The translations under genes and the position numbers were made by a program. Below the pieces are notes generated by a model. The model had not been told where the DNA came from and searched no databases. It worked only from the letters and a program-made list of their open reading frames with translations. From contig CANMLU010000003.1 of assembly GCA_947498815.1 (NCBI GenBank), forward strand, positions 1 through 64,000: 64,000 nucleotides of DNA, written 5' to 3'. The number at the start of each line of letters is the position of its first letter. The stretch's first letter is position 1. Of this stretch, positions 18,326-28,146 are shown piece by piece. Source of the stretch: an uncultured Aquimarina sp. GTDB lineage: Bacteria > Bacteroidota > Bacteroidia > Flavobacteriales > Flavobacteriaceae.

Positions 18326-19204
18326 TCATTTAAACCGTATAAATTGTGCCTTATCAAAATAATAACTAGGAGTAAACACAGGTTCATTTTTATTAAACTT
18401 ATACCATGGAGAAATAGTTGTGTTTTCAAAATTCTTGAGTAAACATACACTTTGTGCCGGGGTATTGCCTTGTGCCAAAAGATACATCTTATCACTTTGT
18501 TCATTTATAATCTCATCGACTATAATCTCAATGTGCCCAGGAGATCCAGGTTTGACCAGCATATCCCCAATTTTAATATCCGAAACTGAAACTTTTTGAA
18601 GCTCGTTATGCATGGACAACGTGCCCGCATACATATATATCAAATTTAGATATTTATAAAAATTGGTTTTAGAATGATTCGAAGAGGCTGTTTTGTGGAA
18701 CGTAACTTTGTTTCCCTTAATTTTTGGTCTATATCCTTCGGCATATTTTACCCATGAACAATAATGACCTGATGTAAACTTAAATCCGATTTCATTTTTA
18801 CGGTTTTTTTCCCATAAGTATTCGGATCTAATCCTCATCAATGCATCTGCACATTGTTGTAATCCATTTGCTGGTACTGGCACTTCTAAAATCGCATCAT
18901 GCCAATCTTGTGCAAAATATTCGCTATCATCGTAATTGATAATCTTACTCCCGTGTGGTTTTAATTTATAATGACGCAGATACTCTTGAAAAGAACCTTT
19001 ATTATATTTCACTCTTTTATATCCATTGGGGACTAAAACTCTAGTGGAAATAGAATCCCCATCTTCGCTTATATAGTTAGGCTTCGATATTGCATTCGCT
19101 ACTTTGCCTTTTATATGACTTGCTACCATTTTGCCTTTTACCGTACTCTTGAATATCAAGAATAAAACAACTATTACGACAACTGATATCACAATTTTTT
19201 TCAT
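18326..19204 (-). CDS. DUF4846-like membrane-anchored protein
   Basis: A 292-residue protein with one N-terminal hydrophobic segment (about residues 4-20, VISVVVIVVLFLIF), then a soluble domain facing the periplasm. The order of motifs fits the DUF4846 family as I recall it: FQEYLRHYKLKPHGS, NYDDSEYFAQDWHDAILEV, QQCADALMRIRSEYLW, FKFTSGHYCSWVKYAEGYRP, YAGTLSMHNELQ, IKIGDMLVKPGSPGHIEIIVDE, LLAQGNTPAQSVCLLKN and SPWYKF. The HIEIIVD plus AQGNTPAQ parts resemble an NlpC/P60-like arrangement, but the enzymatic role is unproven. It lies between nqrF and the apbE pair. Confidence 0.75.
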   Translation of the reverse strand: MKKIVISVVVIVVLFLIFKSTVKGKMVASHIKGKVANAISKPNYISEDGDSISTRVLVPNGYKRVKYNKGSFQEYLRHYKLKPHGSKIINYDDSEYFAQDWHDAILEVPVPANGLQQCADALMRIRSEYLWEKNRKNEIGFKFTSGHYCSWVKYAEGYRPKIKGNKVTFHKTASSNHSKTNFYKYLNLIYMYAGTLSMHNELQKVSVSDIKIGDMLVKPGSPGHIEIIVDEIINEQSDKMYLLAQGNTPAQSVCLLKNFENTTISPWYKFNKNEPVFTPSYYFDKAQFIRFK

Positions 19205-19230
19205 AGACTAAGTAACTTTTTATTCCTTAA

Positions 19231-19266
19231 AAATAAAAAAACCGACACATAAAATGTATCGGTTTT
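19231..19266 (-). terminator. Terminator of the nqr operon
   Basis: A 10-bp stem ACCGACACAT / ATGTATCGGT (one mismatch) with loop AAA; on the minus strand it is followed by TTTTTTATTTTT. It lies 38 bases past the nqrF stop codon and would end nqrABCDEF before the DUF4846-like gene. Confidence 0.8.
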
Positions 19267-19303
19267 AATAATTTATTGATTTTATGTAAAAGACACCATG
19301 TGC

Positions 19304-20611
19304 CTATCCTCCAAAGTCATCAAATCTGATATTCTCATCCGGAATACCAAAATCTTCTCCCATTTTTTGAACGGCTTTGTTCATTAATGGCGGTCCACAG
19401 AAATACAATTCAATATCTTCTGGTGATTCGTGATGATTTAAATAATTATCAATCACACAGTTATGAATGAAACCTACAAATCCATCTCCTTCGGCATCGA
19501 TATCACTTTTTATTTTCCAGTTATCCTCTTCTAATGGTTCGGATAATGCTAAATAAAATTTGAAATTAGGAAAGTTCTTCTCTAAATCATAGAAATGATC
19601 CAGGTAGAATAATTCTCTTTTAGAACGCCCTCCATACCAATACGTAACTTTACGACCAGTCTGTAATGTTTTGAATAGATGATATAAATGAGAACGCATT
19701 GGCGCCATACCTGCTCCACCACCTACGTATAACATTTCTGATTCAGAATCATTTATAAAGAATTCTCCATAAGGTCCAGAAATTATTACTTTGTCACCTG
19801 GTTTCTGTGCAAAAATGTATGATGAAGCCACACCTGGGTTTACATCCATCCATCCATTTTTGGATCTATCCCATGGCGGAGTAGCGATACGTACATTCAA
19901 CATAATTTCTCTTCCTTCTGCAGGATAAGAAGCCATAGAATAAGCGCGCTCTACAGTTTCAGTATTTTTCATTATTAATGGCCAAAGACCAAACTTATCC
20001 CATTCTGCCTGAAACTTATCCGGAGTATCGTGTTCTTCTGGATGGGCTGTAATATCAATATCAGAGTATTTGATCTCACATTGTGGGATCTCTATCTGTA
20101 TATATCCTCCAGCTTTATAGCCCATATCTTCTGGAATTTCTACTACAAATTCCTTGATAAAAGATGCTACATTATAGTTACGAACAACAGTAGCTTCCCA
20201 TTTTTTGATCCCAAATACTTCTTCCGGAACCTCAATGTTCATATCTTGTTTTACCTTTACCTGGCAAGCCAAACGTGCTCCGTGCTGTAACTCTTTACGT
20301 GAAAAGTGAGGCGTTTCTGTAGGTAATGCTTCTCCTCCACCTTCTAGAACGTGGCACTCACATTGGATACAGGTTCCACCACCACCACAAGCCGATGGCA
20401 AAAATATTTTTTGAGCTCCTAGTGTAGATAATAATGTCCCACCCGAGGCAACTTCGATTTCTTTTTCACCGTTAATGGTAATCTTTACAGGTCCCGAAGG
20501 CAATAATTTATCTTTTGCGAATAGTAAAATCCCTACCAATACCAAAGTAAGAACCAAAAACGAAATAATAGTCAGTGCTATTGTTCCTCCGGTAGATGCT
20601 AAAAATATCAT
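19304..20611 (-). CDS. nqrF: Na+-translocating NADH:quinone reductase subunit F
   Basis: A 435-residue subunit that takes electrons from NADH. An N-terminal transmembrane helix (about residues 10-32) is followed by a 2Fe-2S ferredoxin domain with Cys75, Cys81, Cys84 ([12 protein letters not shown]) and Cys116 (LACQVKV). Then come an FAD domain ([12 protein letters not shown]) and an NADH-binding domain ([33 protein letters not shown]). It is the last gene of the nqr operon; nqrE ends 1 base upstream. Confidence 0.97.
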   Translation of the reverse strand: MIFLASTGGTIALTIISFLVLTLVLVGILLFAKDKLLPSGPVKITINGEKEIEVASGGTLLSTLGAQKIFLPSACGGGGTCIQCECHVLEGGGEALPTETPHFSRKELQHGARLACQVKVKQDMNIEVPEEVFGIKKWEATVVRNYNVASFIKEFVVEIPEDMGYKAGGYIQIEIPQCEIKYSDIDITAHPEEHDTPDKFQAEWDKFGLWPLIMKNTETVERAYSMASYPAEGREIMLNVRIATPPWDRSKNGWMDVNPGVASSYIFAQKPGDKVIISGPYGEFFINDSESEMLYVGGGAGMAPMRSHLYHLFKTLQTGRKVTYWYGGRSKRELFYLDHFYDLEKNFPNFKFYLALSEPLEEDNWKIKSDIDAEGDGFVGFIHNCVIDNYLNHHESPEDIELYFCGPPLMNKAVQKMGEDFGIPDENIRFDDFGG

Positions 20612-20612
20612 A

Positions 20613-21329
20613 TTATTTAAGTATTGTAACGTTAGTATTTTCGGCTACTTCTTTTGTAGTCTCTTCTTTTTCAACTTGTACGGCTTTGGTTTCTTTTTTC
20701 TCTTCTTCGTCACCACCAGTCAACATACCACCAAAACTCATAAAACCAATCGCCATTAATCCAGTAAGGATAAAAGTAATTCCTAATCCACGTAAAGGAG
20801 CAGGTACATTTGAGTATCTGATTTTTTCTCTAATTGCTGCAATAGCAAGAATTGCCAGAAACCATCCAATACCAGAACCTATTCCATAGACAGCTGCATG
20901 AGAAATCGTTGCGAATTCTTTTTGTTGCATAAACAACGATCCACCAAGGATTGCACAGTTTACAGCGATCAATGGTAAAAATATACCTAATGAATTATAA
21001 AGTGCCGGAGAAAATTTCTCAACTACAATCTCTACCAATTGTACCATGGTTGCAATAGTAGCAATAAACAAGATGAAGGTTAAGAAACTTAAATCATAAT
21101 CTGCATATTCTGGACCTAACCACACCAAAGCACCTTCTCTAAGGATATATTTATCTAATAAGAAATTTAATGGTACTGTGATTGCCAATACAAATATTAC
21201 CGCAGCTCCAAGACCTACTGCAGTAGATACTTTTTTGGATACTGCCAGGTAAGAACACATTCCCAAGAAGAATGCGAATACCATATTATCTATAAAGATC
21301 GATTTTAAAAATAACTCTAAATATTCCAT
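20613..21329 (-). CDS. nqrE: Na+-translocating NADH:quinone reductase subunit E, with acidic C-terminal extension
   Basis: A 238-residue membrane subunit with six predicted helices ([23 protein letters not shown] start, [14 protein letters not shown] in the middle). NqrE usually has about 200 residues; here residues about 200-238 are an extra charged tail ([20 protein letters not shown]..). With NqrD it forms the inverted-repeat membrane pair that carries an iron site; the Cys in VNCAILGG and the one in [11 protein letters not shown] fit that. One base separates it from nqrF. Confidence 0.96.
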   Translation of the reverse strand: MEYLELFLKSIFIDNMVFAFFLGMCSYLAVSKKVSTAVGLGAAVIFVLAITVPLNFLLDKYILREGALVWLGPEYADYDLSFLTFILFIATIATMVQLVEIVVEKFSPALYNSLGIFLPLIAVNCAILGGSLFMQQKEFATISHAAVYGIGSGIGWFLAILAIAAIREKIRYSNVPAPLRGLGITFILTGLMAIGFMSFGGMLTGGDEEEKKETKAVQVEKEETTKEVAENTNVTILK

Positions 21330-21340
21330 GTTTCTTTATT

Positions 21341-22033
21341 TTAATGATCTTCGATTAATGCTTTATTTCTACTTCTCTGGATCCAGATAATGATTCCTAC
21401 AGTAATCAATGCCATTGGCGCTAATACCATAAAACCATTATTTTCGTATCCCATTGCGTATAATCCAGTTTTCTCGATTGGATCTCCTAATACTTTTGCA
21501 CCAAATAATGTTCCTGATCCCAAAAGCTCTCTGAAGAAAGCAACGATTATCAGTAAAACTCCGTATCCAGCTGCATTACCTACCCCATCCAAAAATGATT
21601 TCCAAGGGCCATTACCCAAAGCAAAAGCTTCAAAACGTCCCATGATGATACAGTTCGTAATAATCAGTCCAATGAATACCGAAAGTTCTTTACTAAGTGT
21701 ATATGCAAAGGCTTTGAGCACTTGATCTACAACAATTACTAAAGCTGCTACCACTACTAATTGAACAATAATTCTGATTTTGGAGGGTATAATGTTTCTC
21801 ATTAAAGAAATGACAACATTACCAACACCTAGTACAAAAACTACCGAGATTGCCATAACTATAGATGGCTTTAGCTGAGCTGTGATTGCCAATGCAGAGC
21901 AAATACCTAATACCTGGATGGTAATTGGGTTATTATCTGCAAGAGGGTCTGTTAGTAATTTTTTATTTTTCTTCGAAAACAAAGGCTCTTTAGGCTCTTT
22001 TACTTTAACTTCTTTTTCTGTTACTTCAGCCAT
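21341..22033 (-). CDS. nqrD: Na+-translocating NADH:quinone reductase subunit D
   Basis: A 230-residue membrane protein with six helices; NqrD typically has about 210, and the difference is a charged N-terminal extension ([28 protein letters not shown]). Conserved family features are the Cys in [10 protein letters not shown] and in [37 protein letters not shown]. Together with NqrE it builds the central membrane part of the sodium pump. It is spaced 11 bases from nqrE and 3 from nqrC. Confidence 0.97.
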   Translation of the reverse strand: MAEVTEKEVKVKEPKEPLFSKKNKKLLTDPLADNNPITIQVLGICSALAITAQLKPSIVMAISVVFVLGVGNVVISLMRNIIPSKIRIIVQLVVVAALVIVVDQVLKAFAYTLSKELSVFIGLIITNCIIMGRFEAFALGNGPWKSFLDGVGNAAGYGVLLIIVAFFRELLGSGTLFGAKVLGDPIEKTGLYAMGYENNGFMVLAPMALITVGIIIWIQRSRNKALIEDH

Positions 22034-22036
22034 TTG

Positions 22037-22792
22037 TTATTTTTTTAAAGTTTCGAAATAAGGTTGATACATCTTTAATCCTTTCTTGACCATTGCTGTA
22101 ACACCATCTCCAGTAATTGTTGCACCGGCCATAGCATCAACGGCATTATCATCTTTTCTTACATTTTTCGGATCTGCATTACCTTTTTTAACGGTAATCC
22201 CTTTATAATTTCCAGAAGCATCAACTATACGTTCTCCAATAAAGTCATCTCTAAAATAGGCCTCTTTAATATTGGCACCCAAACCAGGAGTTTCTCCTTT
22301 ATGGTCAAAAAATGCCCCTTTTACAGTGTTAAATTCTTTATCCAGAGAAACATATCCCCAGATAGCATCCCAAAGACCGTTACCTCTCATAGGCACCACA
22401 TAATACTCTTGTCCATCTTTTTTACCAATAAACAAAGGCATTTTTCTTTGGTAGTTAGCATCCTGTTTTAGCTTATCATTTTCTTTCTTCACTTCGATGT
22501 CAAATGCATCGGTAGTTTTTTGTGCAGTACTTCCTGTAATGATATACTGCTCATCTCCCACGTACTGATCAAATAACTCCTGAGCTTTTTCTGCAGGAAC
22601 GAATTCGTTAGGATCTTCGGTATCTGCAATACCCATTGCAAATAGAATGTTTTGTTGTTTTTCTGTTCGTTTATTTGCATCGATTCGACCTTTCAATGAA
22701 GATGCTGTAAATGCTAATAATGAACCAACCACAACCACCATTGCTATAGCAAATATGATTGTATATGAATTTTTATCTGTATTCATCGCCAT
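22037..22792 (-). CDS. nqrC: Na+-translocating NADH:quinone reductase subunit C
   Basis: A 251-residue FMN-carrying subunit with one N-terminal helix (about residues 10-32) and a periplasmic FMN-binding domain. The flavinylation site is Thr225 in DAMAGATITGDGV, which fits the D-x-x-(S/A)-G-A-T pattern that ApbE reads. Other marks: GNGLWDAIWGYVSLD and FDHKGETPGLGANI. A second ATG two codons later could be used. The gene lies 2 bases from nqrB and 3 from nqrD. Confidence 0.97.
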   Translation of the reverse strand: MAMNTDKNSYTIIFAIAMVVVVGSLLAFTASSLKGRIDANKRTEKQQNILFAMGIADTEDPNEFVPAEKAQELFDQYVGDEQYIITGSTAQKTTDAFDIEVKKENDKLKQDANYQRKMPLFIGKKDGQEYYVVPMRGNGLWDAIWGYVSLDKEFNTVKGAFFDHKGETPGLGANIKEAYFRDDFIGERIVDASGNYKGITVKKGNADPKNVRKDDNAVDAMAGATITGDGVTAMVKKGLKMYQPYFETLKK

Positions 22793-22794
22793 GA

Positions 22795-24021
22795 TTAAGC
22801 CGTTTTTAGTTTTAAACGTTTCATTCTCTTCTTGATATTCCCTTGAATCACATAGTGATCAATTGTAGGAGCAAACACATTCATTAATAGAATCGCAAGC
22901 ATTACTCCTTCTGGGTATGCTGGATTAAATACTCTAATTAATATAGATATAAATCCAATCAAGAACCCATAGATCCATTTTCCTTTATTGGTTTGAGATG
23001 CTGTAACTGGATCTGTTGCCATAAAGACAACTCCAAAAGCAAATCCTCCAATAATCAGGTGGTGCCAAAATTCTGTAGTCATCAAGCTATAGAATTTACT
23101 TCCTTGGTTAATCCATCCTGCGTCTACAATTCCATTAAATATTAATCCCATTGCCAACGCACCCAAAGTGGCACTTGCCATAATTCTCCAACTTCCTATC
23201 TTGGTAAAGATTAAGAATAATCCTCCTAATAAAATCAATAAAGCAGAAGTTTCACCAACAGAACCTGGAATAAATCCTAGGAACATATCCGAAACCGAGT
23301 ATGAGAGTTCTTTTCCTTGCGCCAAAGCTCCAAGAACAGTTTCTCCAGAAATAGCATCTAATTGAGTTCCTTCTGCAATTTCATTTGCTCTTTCCACTGC
23401 TCCATGTACCCATACTTTATCTCCCGACATCCATGTTGGATATGCGAAGAATAAAAATGCTCTTATCGTTAAGGCTGGGTTAAGAATATTCATTCCTGTT
23501 CCTCCAAATACCTCTTTACCTATAACCACTCCAAAGATCACAGCCACGGCCAACATCCATAAAGGAGTATCAACCGGTACAATAAGAGGAACTAGCATCC
23601 CTGTTACCAAGTACCCTTCTTCTACCTCATGGCCTTTAATTACTGCGAATAAAAACTCTACTCCCAATCCAACTCCATAAGAAATAACAACCAATGGTAG
23701 TACTTTCCAAAGTCCAACAGTAAGATTATCTAAAGTCCAAAATCCAGCACTAAAGAAACCATTGGCTACAGCTTCTATTTCTCCAGCTGCAAGATGATGT
23801 TGGTATCCCGCATTAAACATCCCAAATATTAAACATGGTAATAATGACATGATCACGGTATTCATAGTACGTTTCAGATCATCCGCTGCACGTACATGAG
23901 AACCAGAATGTGTAGTTTCGTTAGGTAAATACAAAAATGTATGGATTGCATTAAATGCAGGAGCCATCTTTTTGCCTTTATATTTAAGTTTTAGTTTATG
24001 TAATTTATCTTTTAATCCCAT
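22795..24021 (-). CDS. nqrB: Na+-translocating NADH:quinone reductase subunit B
   Basis: A 408-residue integral membrane subunit with about ten helices. It holds a covalent FMN and takes part in sodium passage and quinone binding. By comparison with Vibrio NqrB (SGAT), the flavinylated residue here should be Thr228 in LDAISGETVLG, so the Ala of the motif is Glu. Other family stretches: GKEVFGGTGMNILNPALTIRAFLFFAYP, FIPGSVGETSALLIL and FMATDPVTASQT. The ApbE needed for flavin attachment is encoded downstream. Confidence 0.97.
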   Translation of the reverse strand: MGLKDKLHKLKLKYKGKKMAPAFNAIHTFLYLPNETTHSGSHVRAADDLKRTMNTVIMSLLPCLIFGMFNAGYQHHLAAGEIEAVANGFFSAGFWTLDNLTVGLWKVLPLVVISYGVGLGVEFLFAVIKGHEVEEGYLVTGMLVPLIVPVDTPLWMLAVAVIFGVVIGKEVFGGTGMNILNPALTIRAFLFFAYPTWMSGDKVWVHGAVERANEIAEGTQLDAISGETVLGALAQGKELSYSVSDMFLGFIPGSVGETSALLILLGGLFLIFTKIGSWRIMASATLGALAMGLIFNGIVDAGWINQGSKFYSLMTTEFWHHLIIGGFAFGVVFMATDPVTASQTNKGKWIYGFLIGFISILIRVFNPAYPEGVMLAILLMNVFAPTIDHYVIQGNIKKRMKRLKLKTA

Positions 24022-24025
24022 AGCA

Positions 24026-25381
24026 CTATCCTATTTCTTTTAACATTAAGTCTAACCCTTCTCTTATAATTTGCTGATGTGGCTGTTTAGACACGCAAAT
24101 AAATTCGGTAAGAGCAAAATCTTCGGGAGCAACTTCGTACATTCCTAATTGTTCCATAGCATCTAGATCGTATACCGCACAAGCCTTTAACAACTGTAAT
24201 GGATAGATATCTAACGGAAATACATTCTCATAAGTTCCTGTTACCACAAAAGCTCTATGCTCTCCATTTGTATTTGTGTTAAGATTGTATTTCTTATTTG
24301 GGAACAACCAAGAGAATGTTAATGCTCTTGAAGGCGATATCTTATTGAAAATTGGTTTGTTCCAACCAAAGAGTTCGTAATCATCTCCTTCAGGAATTAC
24401 AGATATAGTATTATGATAATACCCTAAATGCCCGTCTGGTTTCACATTTTCTCCAGTAAGCACATCACCGCTAATCACTCTAATATTTCCTTCGTCGAAC
24501 ACTCCAGAATCATATACAACTGATGCTACTTCGGCACCTATCTTTGTTCTATAATATTTTGGGTTTTTAACAGAAGAACCTGCAAGCGCAATTGTTCTTT
24601 CGGCATTGAACTTACCTGTGAGTAATAATTCTCCTATGATTAAAAGATCTTGTGGAGTAACAACCCAAACAACCTCTCCTTTATTAATGGGATCTACTTT
24701 GGCTATCTGCACACTTACATTTCCTGCTGGATGTGGTCCAGAAACGTTATGAAGTGTAATATTATCCAGACCTGCCAATGGTGAATTAGCGTTTTTACCA
24801 ACAGAAACGTGGACTTTCCCTTCGGTTAATTTACTCAAAGCATTCACTGCTGCCTGTAGTTCGTTTTGTCTACCCTCAAGTACATAATCATAATCTGCTG
24901 CAAGGGGTGCTGTGGTATATCCTGAAACGAATATAGCTTTTGGGGCTACATCAGGATTCGCAATCACATCATAAGGACGCTGCTTAATAAAAGGCCAACA
25001 ACCAGATTGCAAAAGATGGATCTTAACCTCATCCCCGCTCATAGCATTTACATCTTTTACACCAAAGTCTGCAAACTTCTGTTCTTTATCTCCAAGAATT
25101 TTGAAAGCTAGAATCTTTCTTTTGGCACCACGAACAATTTCCACTACTTCTCCACTTACTGGAGATGGAAAAAGCATTTTCTCATTAGATTTTGAGTGAA
25201 AAAGTGGTTCGCCGGCTTTTACTTCTGTACCTTGTTTTGCAATAACTTTTGGTACTATACCGTGAAAATCGTCAGGCTTAATTGCGTAAACATTACTTCT
25301 GGTAGCATTTGCAGTAATTCTCTCTGCGTCGCCAACAAGCTTAATGTCTAAGCCCTTTCTGATACGAATGTCTTTTGACAT
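24026..25381 (-). CDS. nqrA: Na+-translocating NADH:quinone reductase subunit A
   Basis: A 451-residue cytoplasmic subunit, first gene of nqrABCDEF. It starts with the Rnf/Nqr biotinyl-like fold (IRIRKGLDIKLVGDA .. VKAGEPLFHSKSNEKMLFPSPVSGEVVEIVRGAKRKILAF) and has the conserved middle SGCWPFIKQRPYDVIANP and VSGYTTAPLAADYDYV. NqrA binds ubiquinone or menaquinone analogues at the cytoplasmic face. The operon pumps Na+ during respiration, as expected for a marine flavobacterium. A TAAATTTG promoter element lies 36 bases upstream. Confidence 0.97.
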   Translation of the reverse strand: MSKDIRIRKGLDIKLVGDAERITANATRSNVYAIKPDDFHGIVPKVIAKQGTEVKAGEPLFHSKSNEKMLFPSPVSGEVVEIVRGAKRKILAFKILGDKEQKFADFGVKDVNAMSGDEVKIHLLQSGCWPFIKQRPYDVIANPDVAPKAIFVSGYTTAPLAADYDYVLEGRQNELQAAVNALSKLTEGKVHVSVGKNANSPLAGLDNITLHNVSGPHPAGNVSVQIAKVDPINKGEVVWVVTPQDLLIIGELLLTGKFNAERTIALAGSSVKNPKYYRTKIGAEVASVVYDSGVFDEGNIRVISGDVLTGENVKPDGHLGYYHNTISVIPEGDDYELFGWNKPIFNKISPSRALTFSWLFPNKKYNLNTNTNGEHRAFVVTGTYENVFPLDIYPLQLLKACAVYDLDAMEQLGMYEVAPEDFALTEFICVSKQPHQQIIREGLDLMLKEIG

Positions 25382-25417
25382 ATTTGTAGTCTATGTTAAT
25401 TAACTAAAAAAATCGTG

Positions 25418-25425
25418 CAAATTTA
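25418..25425 (-). promoter_or_regulatory. Probable -7 element of the nqr operon (TAAATTTG)
   Basis: On the minus strand TAAATTTG matches TAnnTTTG and would start RNA about 30 bases before the nqrA ATG. No good TTG lies at the normal distance, so support is partial. Confidence 0.45.
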
Positions 25426-25571
25426 ATAATTAAAACACGTAAGTGAAAGCTGACAACGTTATTAGATTTTTATTTATAATGTTTCTAAATAGTAGACTTG
25501 TTCGCAATAAAATACGATTAGATCTTTAGGCATACATTTTGTTTATCTTTACACCTATAATTATATCAAAA

Positions 25572-26840
25572 ATGTCAAAAAGAGGTAAACAAATCTTATT
25601 GTTTTTAATATTTTCCATCAGTATACCCTACATTTTCTTAGGGCAATCTGTCGTTAGCGAATCTCCAACCGTAGATTACATAAAAACGATTCAGTTTAAA
25701 GGTGATTCTGAATTTGCAGGGATACCTATCATCAAACTAGGCACCCCACTCAATATTACTTTTGATGATATTAATGGTGATGAAGCCGATTACTACTACA
25801 GGATAACACATTACAATTTCGACTGGACACCTTCAGCTTTGTACAAAAACGAATACCTTGACGGTTTCGATGAGATTCGAATTGTAAATTATGAGAATTC
25901 GTTCAACACATTACAAATGTATAGTCATTATACACTTACCATCCCCAATGAAGACACCAGAGCATTGAAAGTGAGCGGAAACTATATGCTAGAAATATAC
26001 AATGATGATGATGACGTTGTATTTTCAAAGAAATTCATAATTTTTGAACCTATTGCTTCTATCAAAGTATACACCAAAAGATCAAGAGATTTAAAACATA
26101 TTAACACAAGGCAATCTGTTCAATTTGAAATCAATTCGCCCAACCTCCTTTTAAGAAACCCAAGACGCACTTTAAAAACACTAGTTATACAAAATAACGA
26201 CATTAAACGAGCTATTACCAATCTCGTTCCTCAGTTTACAATCGCAAATAGCTTAGTCTACAAATACGATCAAGAATCCAGTTTTGATGGAGGAAACGAA
26301 TTCTTATCATTTGACAGCAAAGATGTTCGTGCTTCAAACCTAGGAACACAAAGAATTGAATTACAAGACATTTACCATAACTATCTATATACCAATCTTG
26401 TTCGTGCAAACAGAAGATACACATACAACCCAGATATCAATGGCAACTTTGTTATTCGTAATCTGGATGCAGAAAACAGTAATGTTGAAGCGGATTATGT
26501 TTGGATGCATTTTTCTTTGGAATGCTTCGAACCTTTGGAAGGTGGTGAGCTTCACATATATGGAAATTTCAATAATTATACTCTTGACGACTCTACACGA
26601 ATGCAATATGATCAAGAAAAAGCGATATACTTCAACAAAAGCCTATTTAAACAGGGGTTTTATAATTACAAGTATGTCCTTTTAAGACCAGATGGTACTA
26701 TTGACTCAGGATTTATTAGTGGTAATTTTGACGAAACAGAAAACGAATACACGATAATCCCATATTACAGGGCTCCAAATGCAAGATATGATAGAGCCAT
26801 CGGTAAAGGAACAGGAAATTCTGTAAATATCACAAACTAA
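25572..26840 (+). CDS. DUF5103 / type IX secretion system plug protein
   Basis: A 422-residue exported protein. The ATG at 25572 gives MSKRGKQILLFLIFSISIPYIFLGQ, a normal signal peptide; the TTG at 25539 lies ahead of a likely -7 element (TATCTTTA, 25544-25551) and so is less likely. Family motifs: YIKTIQFKGDSEFAGIPIIKLG, FDDINGDEADYYYRITHYNFDW, and in the C-terminal domain LHIYGNFNNYTLDDSTRMQYD and GFYNYKYVLL. In Flavobacterium the DUF5103 plug protein closes the periplasmic side of the SprA translocon of the T9SS. Assignment to that family is by motif recognition. Confidence 0.85.
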   Translation: MSKRGKQILLFLIFSISIPYIFLGQSVVSESPTVDYIKTIQFKGDSEFAGIPIIKLGTPLNITFDDINGDEADYYYRITHYNFDWTPSALYKNEYLDGFDEIRIVNYENSFNTLQMYSHYTLTIPNEDTRALKVSGNYMLEIYNDDDDVVFSKKFIIFEPIASIKVYTKRSRDLKHINTRQSVQFEINSPNLLLRNPRRTLKTLVIQNNDIKRAITNLVPQFTIANSLVYKYDQESSFDGGNEFLSFDSKDVRASNLGTQRIELQDIYHNYLYTNLVRANRRYTYNPDINGNFVIRNLDAENSNVEADYVWMHFSLECFEPLEGGELHIYGNFNNYTLDDSTRMQYDQEKAIYFNKSLFKQGFYNYKYVLLRPDGTIDSGFISGNFDETENEYTIIPYYRAPNARYDRAIGKGTGNSVNITN

Positions 26841-26915
26841 AATATTCCTCGTTTCGTTTTGGGATTGTCATAAACTCCTCATAATTTAGGCGCCCAGCAC
26901 AGTAAACCAATCAAC

Positions 26916-28145
26916 ATGGGGGAAAAGGGGAGATTTTTAAAAAAACACCGAGGAAACGAATGCCTTAATTGCAATGTTCCTTTAGATATTATTGATCGCT
27001 ATTGCCATAATTGCGGACAGATAAACACTACAAAAAAAATATCTTTAAATGATTTTTTTGCAGAATTTTTCGCTAGTATTTTCTCTTATGATTCTCGCCT
27101 GAGGCATACTATAAATTCATTATTATTTAATCCCGGAAAAATATCAAAAGAATATATAGAGGGCAAGCGAGTCAAATATGCTAATCCTTTTCGTTTTTAC
27201 TTAAGTGTATCCATCATATTTTTTATTATTTATGGATTATTTATTGATTTTGATAGTGTTAGTGCAGGTTTCGAAGACGACATCAATAAAGGCAAAAAGG
27301 CTATTAACGAAATCGAACAAAACATCCCCATAGACACCCTAAAAAAGAAAATTAATGACCAAATTATGGCAACCGAGGGGATTACTTCTTTGGAAAAGGA
27401 AAAAATCAATAAGACCTTTACCAAAATTGAAGAAGCCATCCCTTTGAATTCAATCCAAAAGAAAATCAATCAAGAATTAACACAATCAAACGACTCGCTT
27501 CAAACAAAGCAAACTTCTTTCCTTAATGAAATAATCAACGAATCCGAAGAGGTCATTTATTATTCCCAAGAACAACTCGACACATTAAGTTTTTTTAGTA
27601 AAACCACCAAACTCTGGTCTATGTATGATGACTATTACAACAAAACAGGGCAAAAATCTGCTTATCGTGCATTGGACTCATTGAATCACAAAAAAACGAG
27701 ATTCAACAAATACATTTATCACAGAGCCATTAAAACAAACGATTTAGACGAAACCTATGGGCAAGAATTAATAGAATTTATTATAAGCAAGCTACCATTT
27801 ATTATATTTTTCTTCCTTCCGCTTTTTGCTCTTGCAATATGGTTACTATACATCCGTAAATCATTTAATTACATGGAACACCTTGTATTTATATTTCACA
27901 CCCAAACCATGTTTTTCATTTTATTAGGAATAACAATTTTACTCGGTGAAATTATCAAAAGTGAAGCAGTGACCGGTATAGCCATGCTTGTATTTTTGTT
28001 TTATCTTTATAAAGCAATGCGTACATTTTATAATCAAGGTAGAGCCAAAACTATTGTTAAATTTCTGTTAGTGAATGTATTATTTTTTATATTAGCAGGG
28101 ATTGGAAGTTTACTAACTATAGCAGGATCAATATTTATATTTTAA
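26916..28145 (+). CDS. DUF3667 zinc-ribbon membrane protein
   Basis: A 409-residue protein. The N-terminal zinc ribbon has four Cys (C16, C19, C30, C33: CLNCNVP .. RYCHNCGQ), followed by the DUF3667 helix-rich signature LLFNPGKISKEYIEGKRVKYANPFRFYLSVSIIFF with the first membrane segment (about residues 88-108). Residues about 120-280 are a charged, coiled-coil-like soluble region, and about 290-409 hold four further membrane helices. DUF3667 proteins are common in Bacteroidota and have no settled function. apaG follows after 1 base. Confidence 0.85.
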   Translation: MGEKGRFLKKHRGNECLNCNVPLDIIDRYCHNCGQINTTKKISLNDFFAEFFASIFSYDSRLRHTINSLLFNPGKISKEYIEGKRVKYANPFRFYLSVSIIFFIIYGLFIDFDSVSAGFEDDINKGKKAINEIEQNIPIDTLKKKINDQIMATEGITSLEKEKINKTFTKIEEAIPLNSIQKKINQELTQSNDSLQTKQTSFLNEIINESEEVIYYSQEQLDTLSFFSKTTKLWSMYDDYYNKTGQKSAYRALDSLNHKKTRFNKYIYHRAIKTNDLDETYGQELIEFIISKLPFIIFFFLPLFALAIWLLYIRKSFNYMEHLVFIFHTQTMFFILLGITILLGEIIKSEAVTGIAMLVFLFYLYKAMRTFYNQGRAKTIVKFLLVNVLFFILAGIGSLLTIAGSIFIF

Positions 28146-28146
28146 A

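Noticed and set aside
19304-25381. Rnf complex instead of Nqr
   Set aside because: The order A-B-C-D-E-F with NqrF having ferredoxin, FAD and NADH domains, and NqrA of 451 residues, is Nqr; no RnfB-type polyferredoxin is present.
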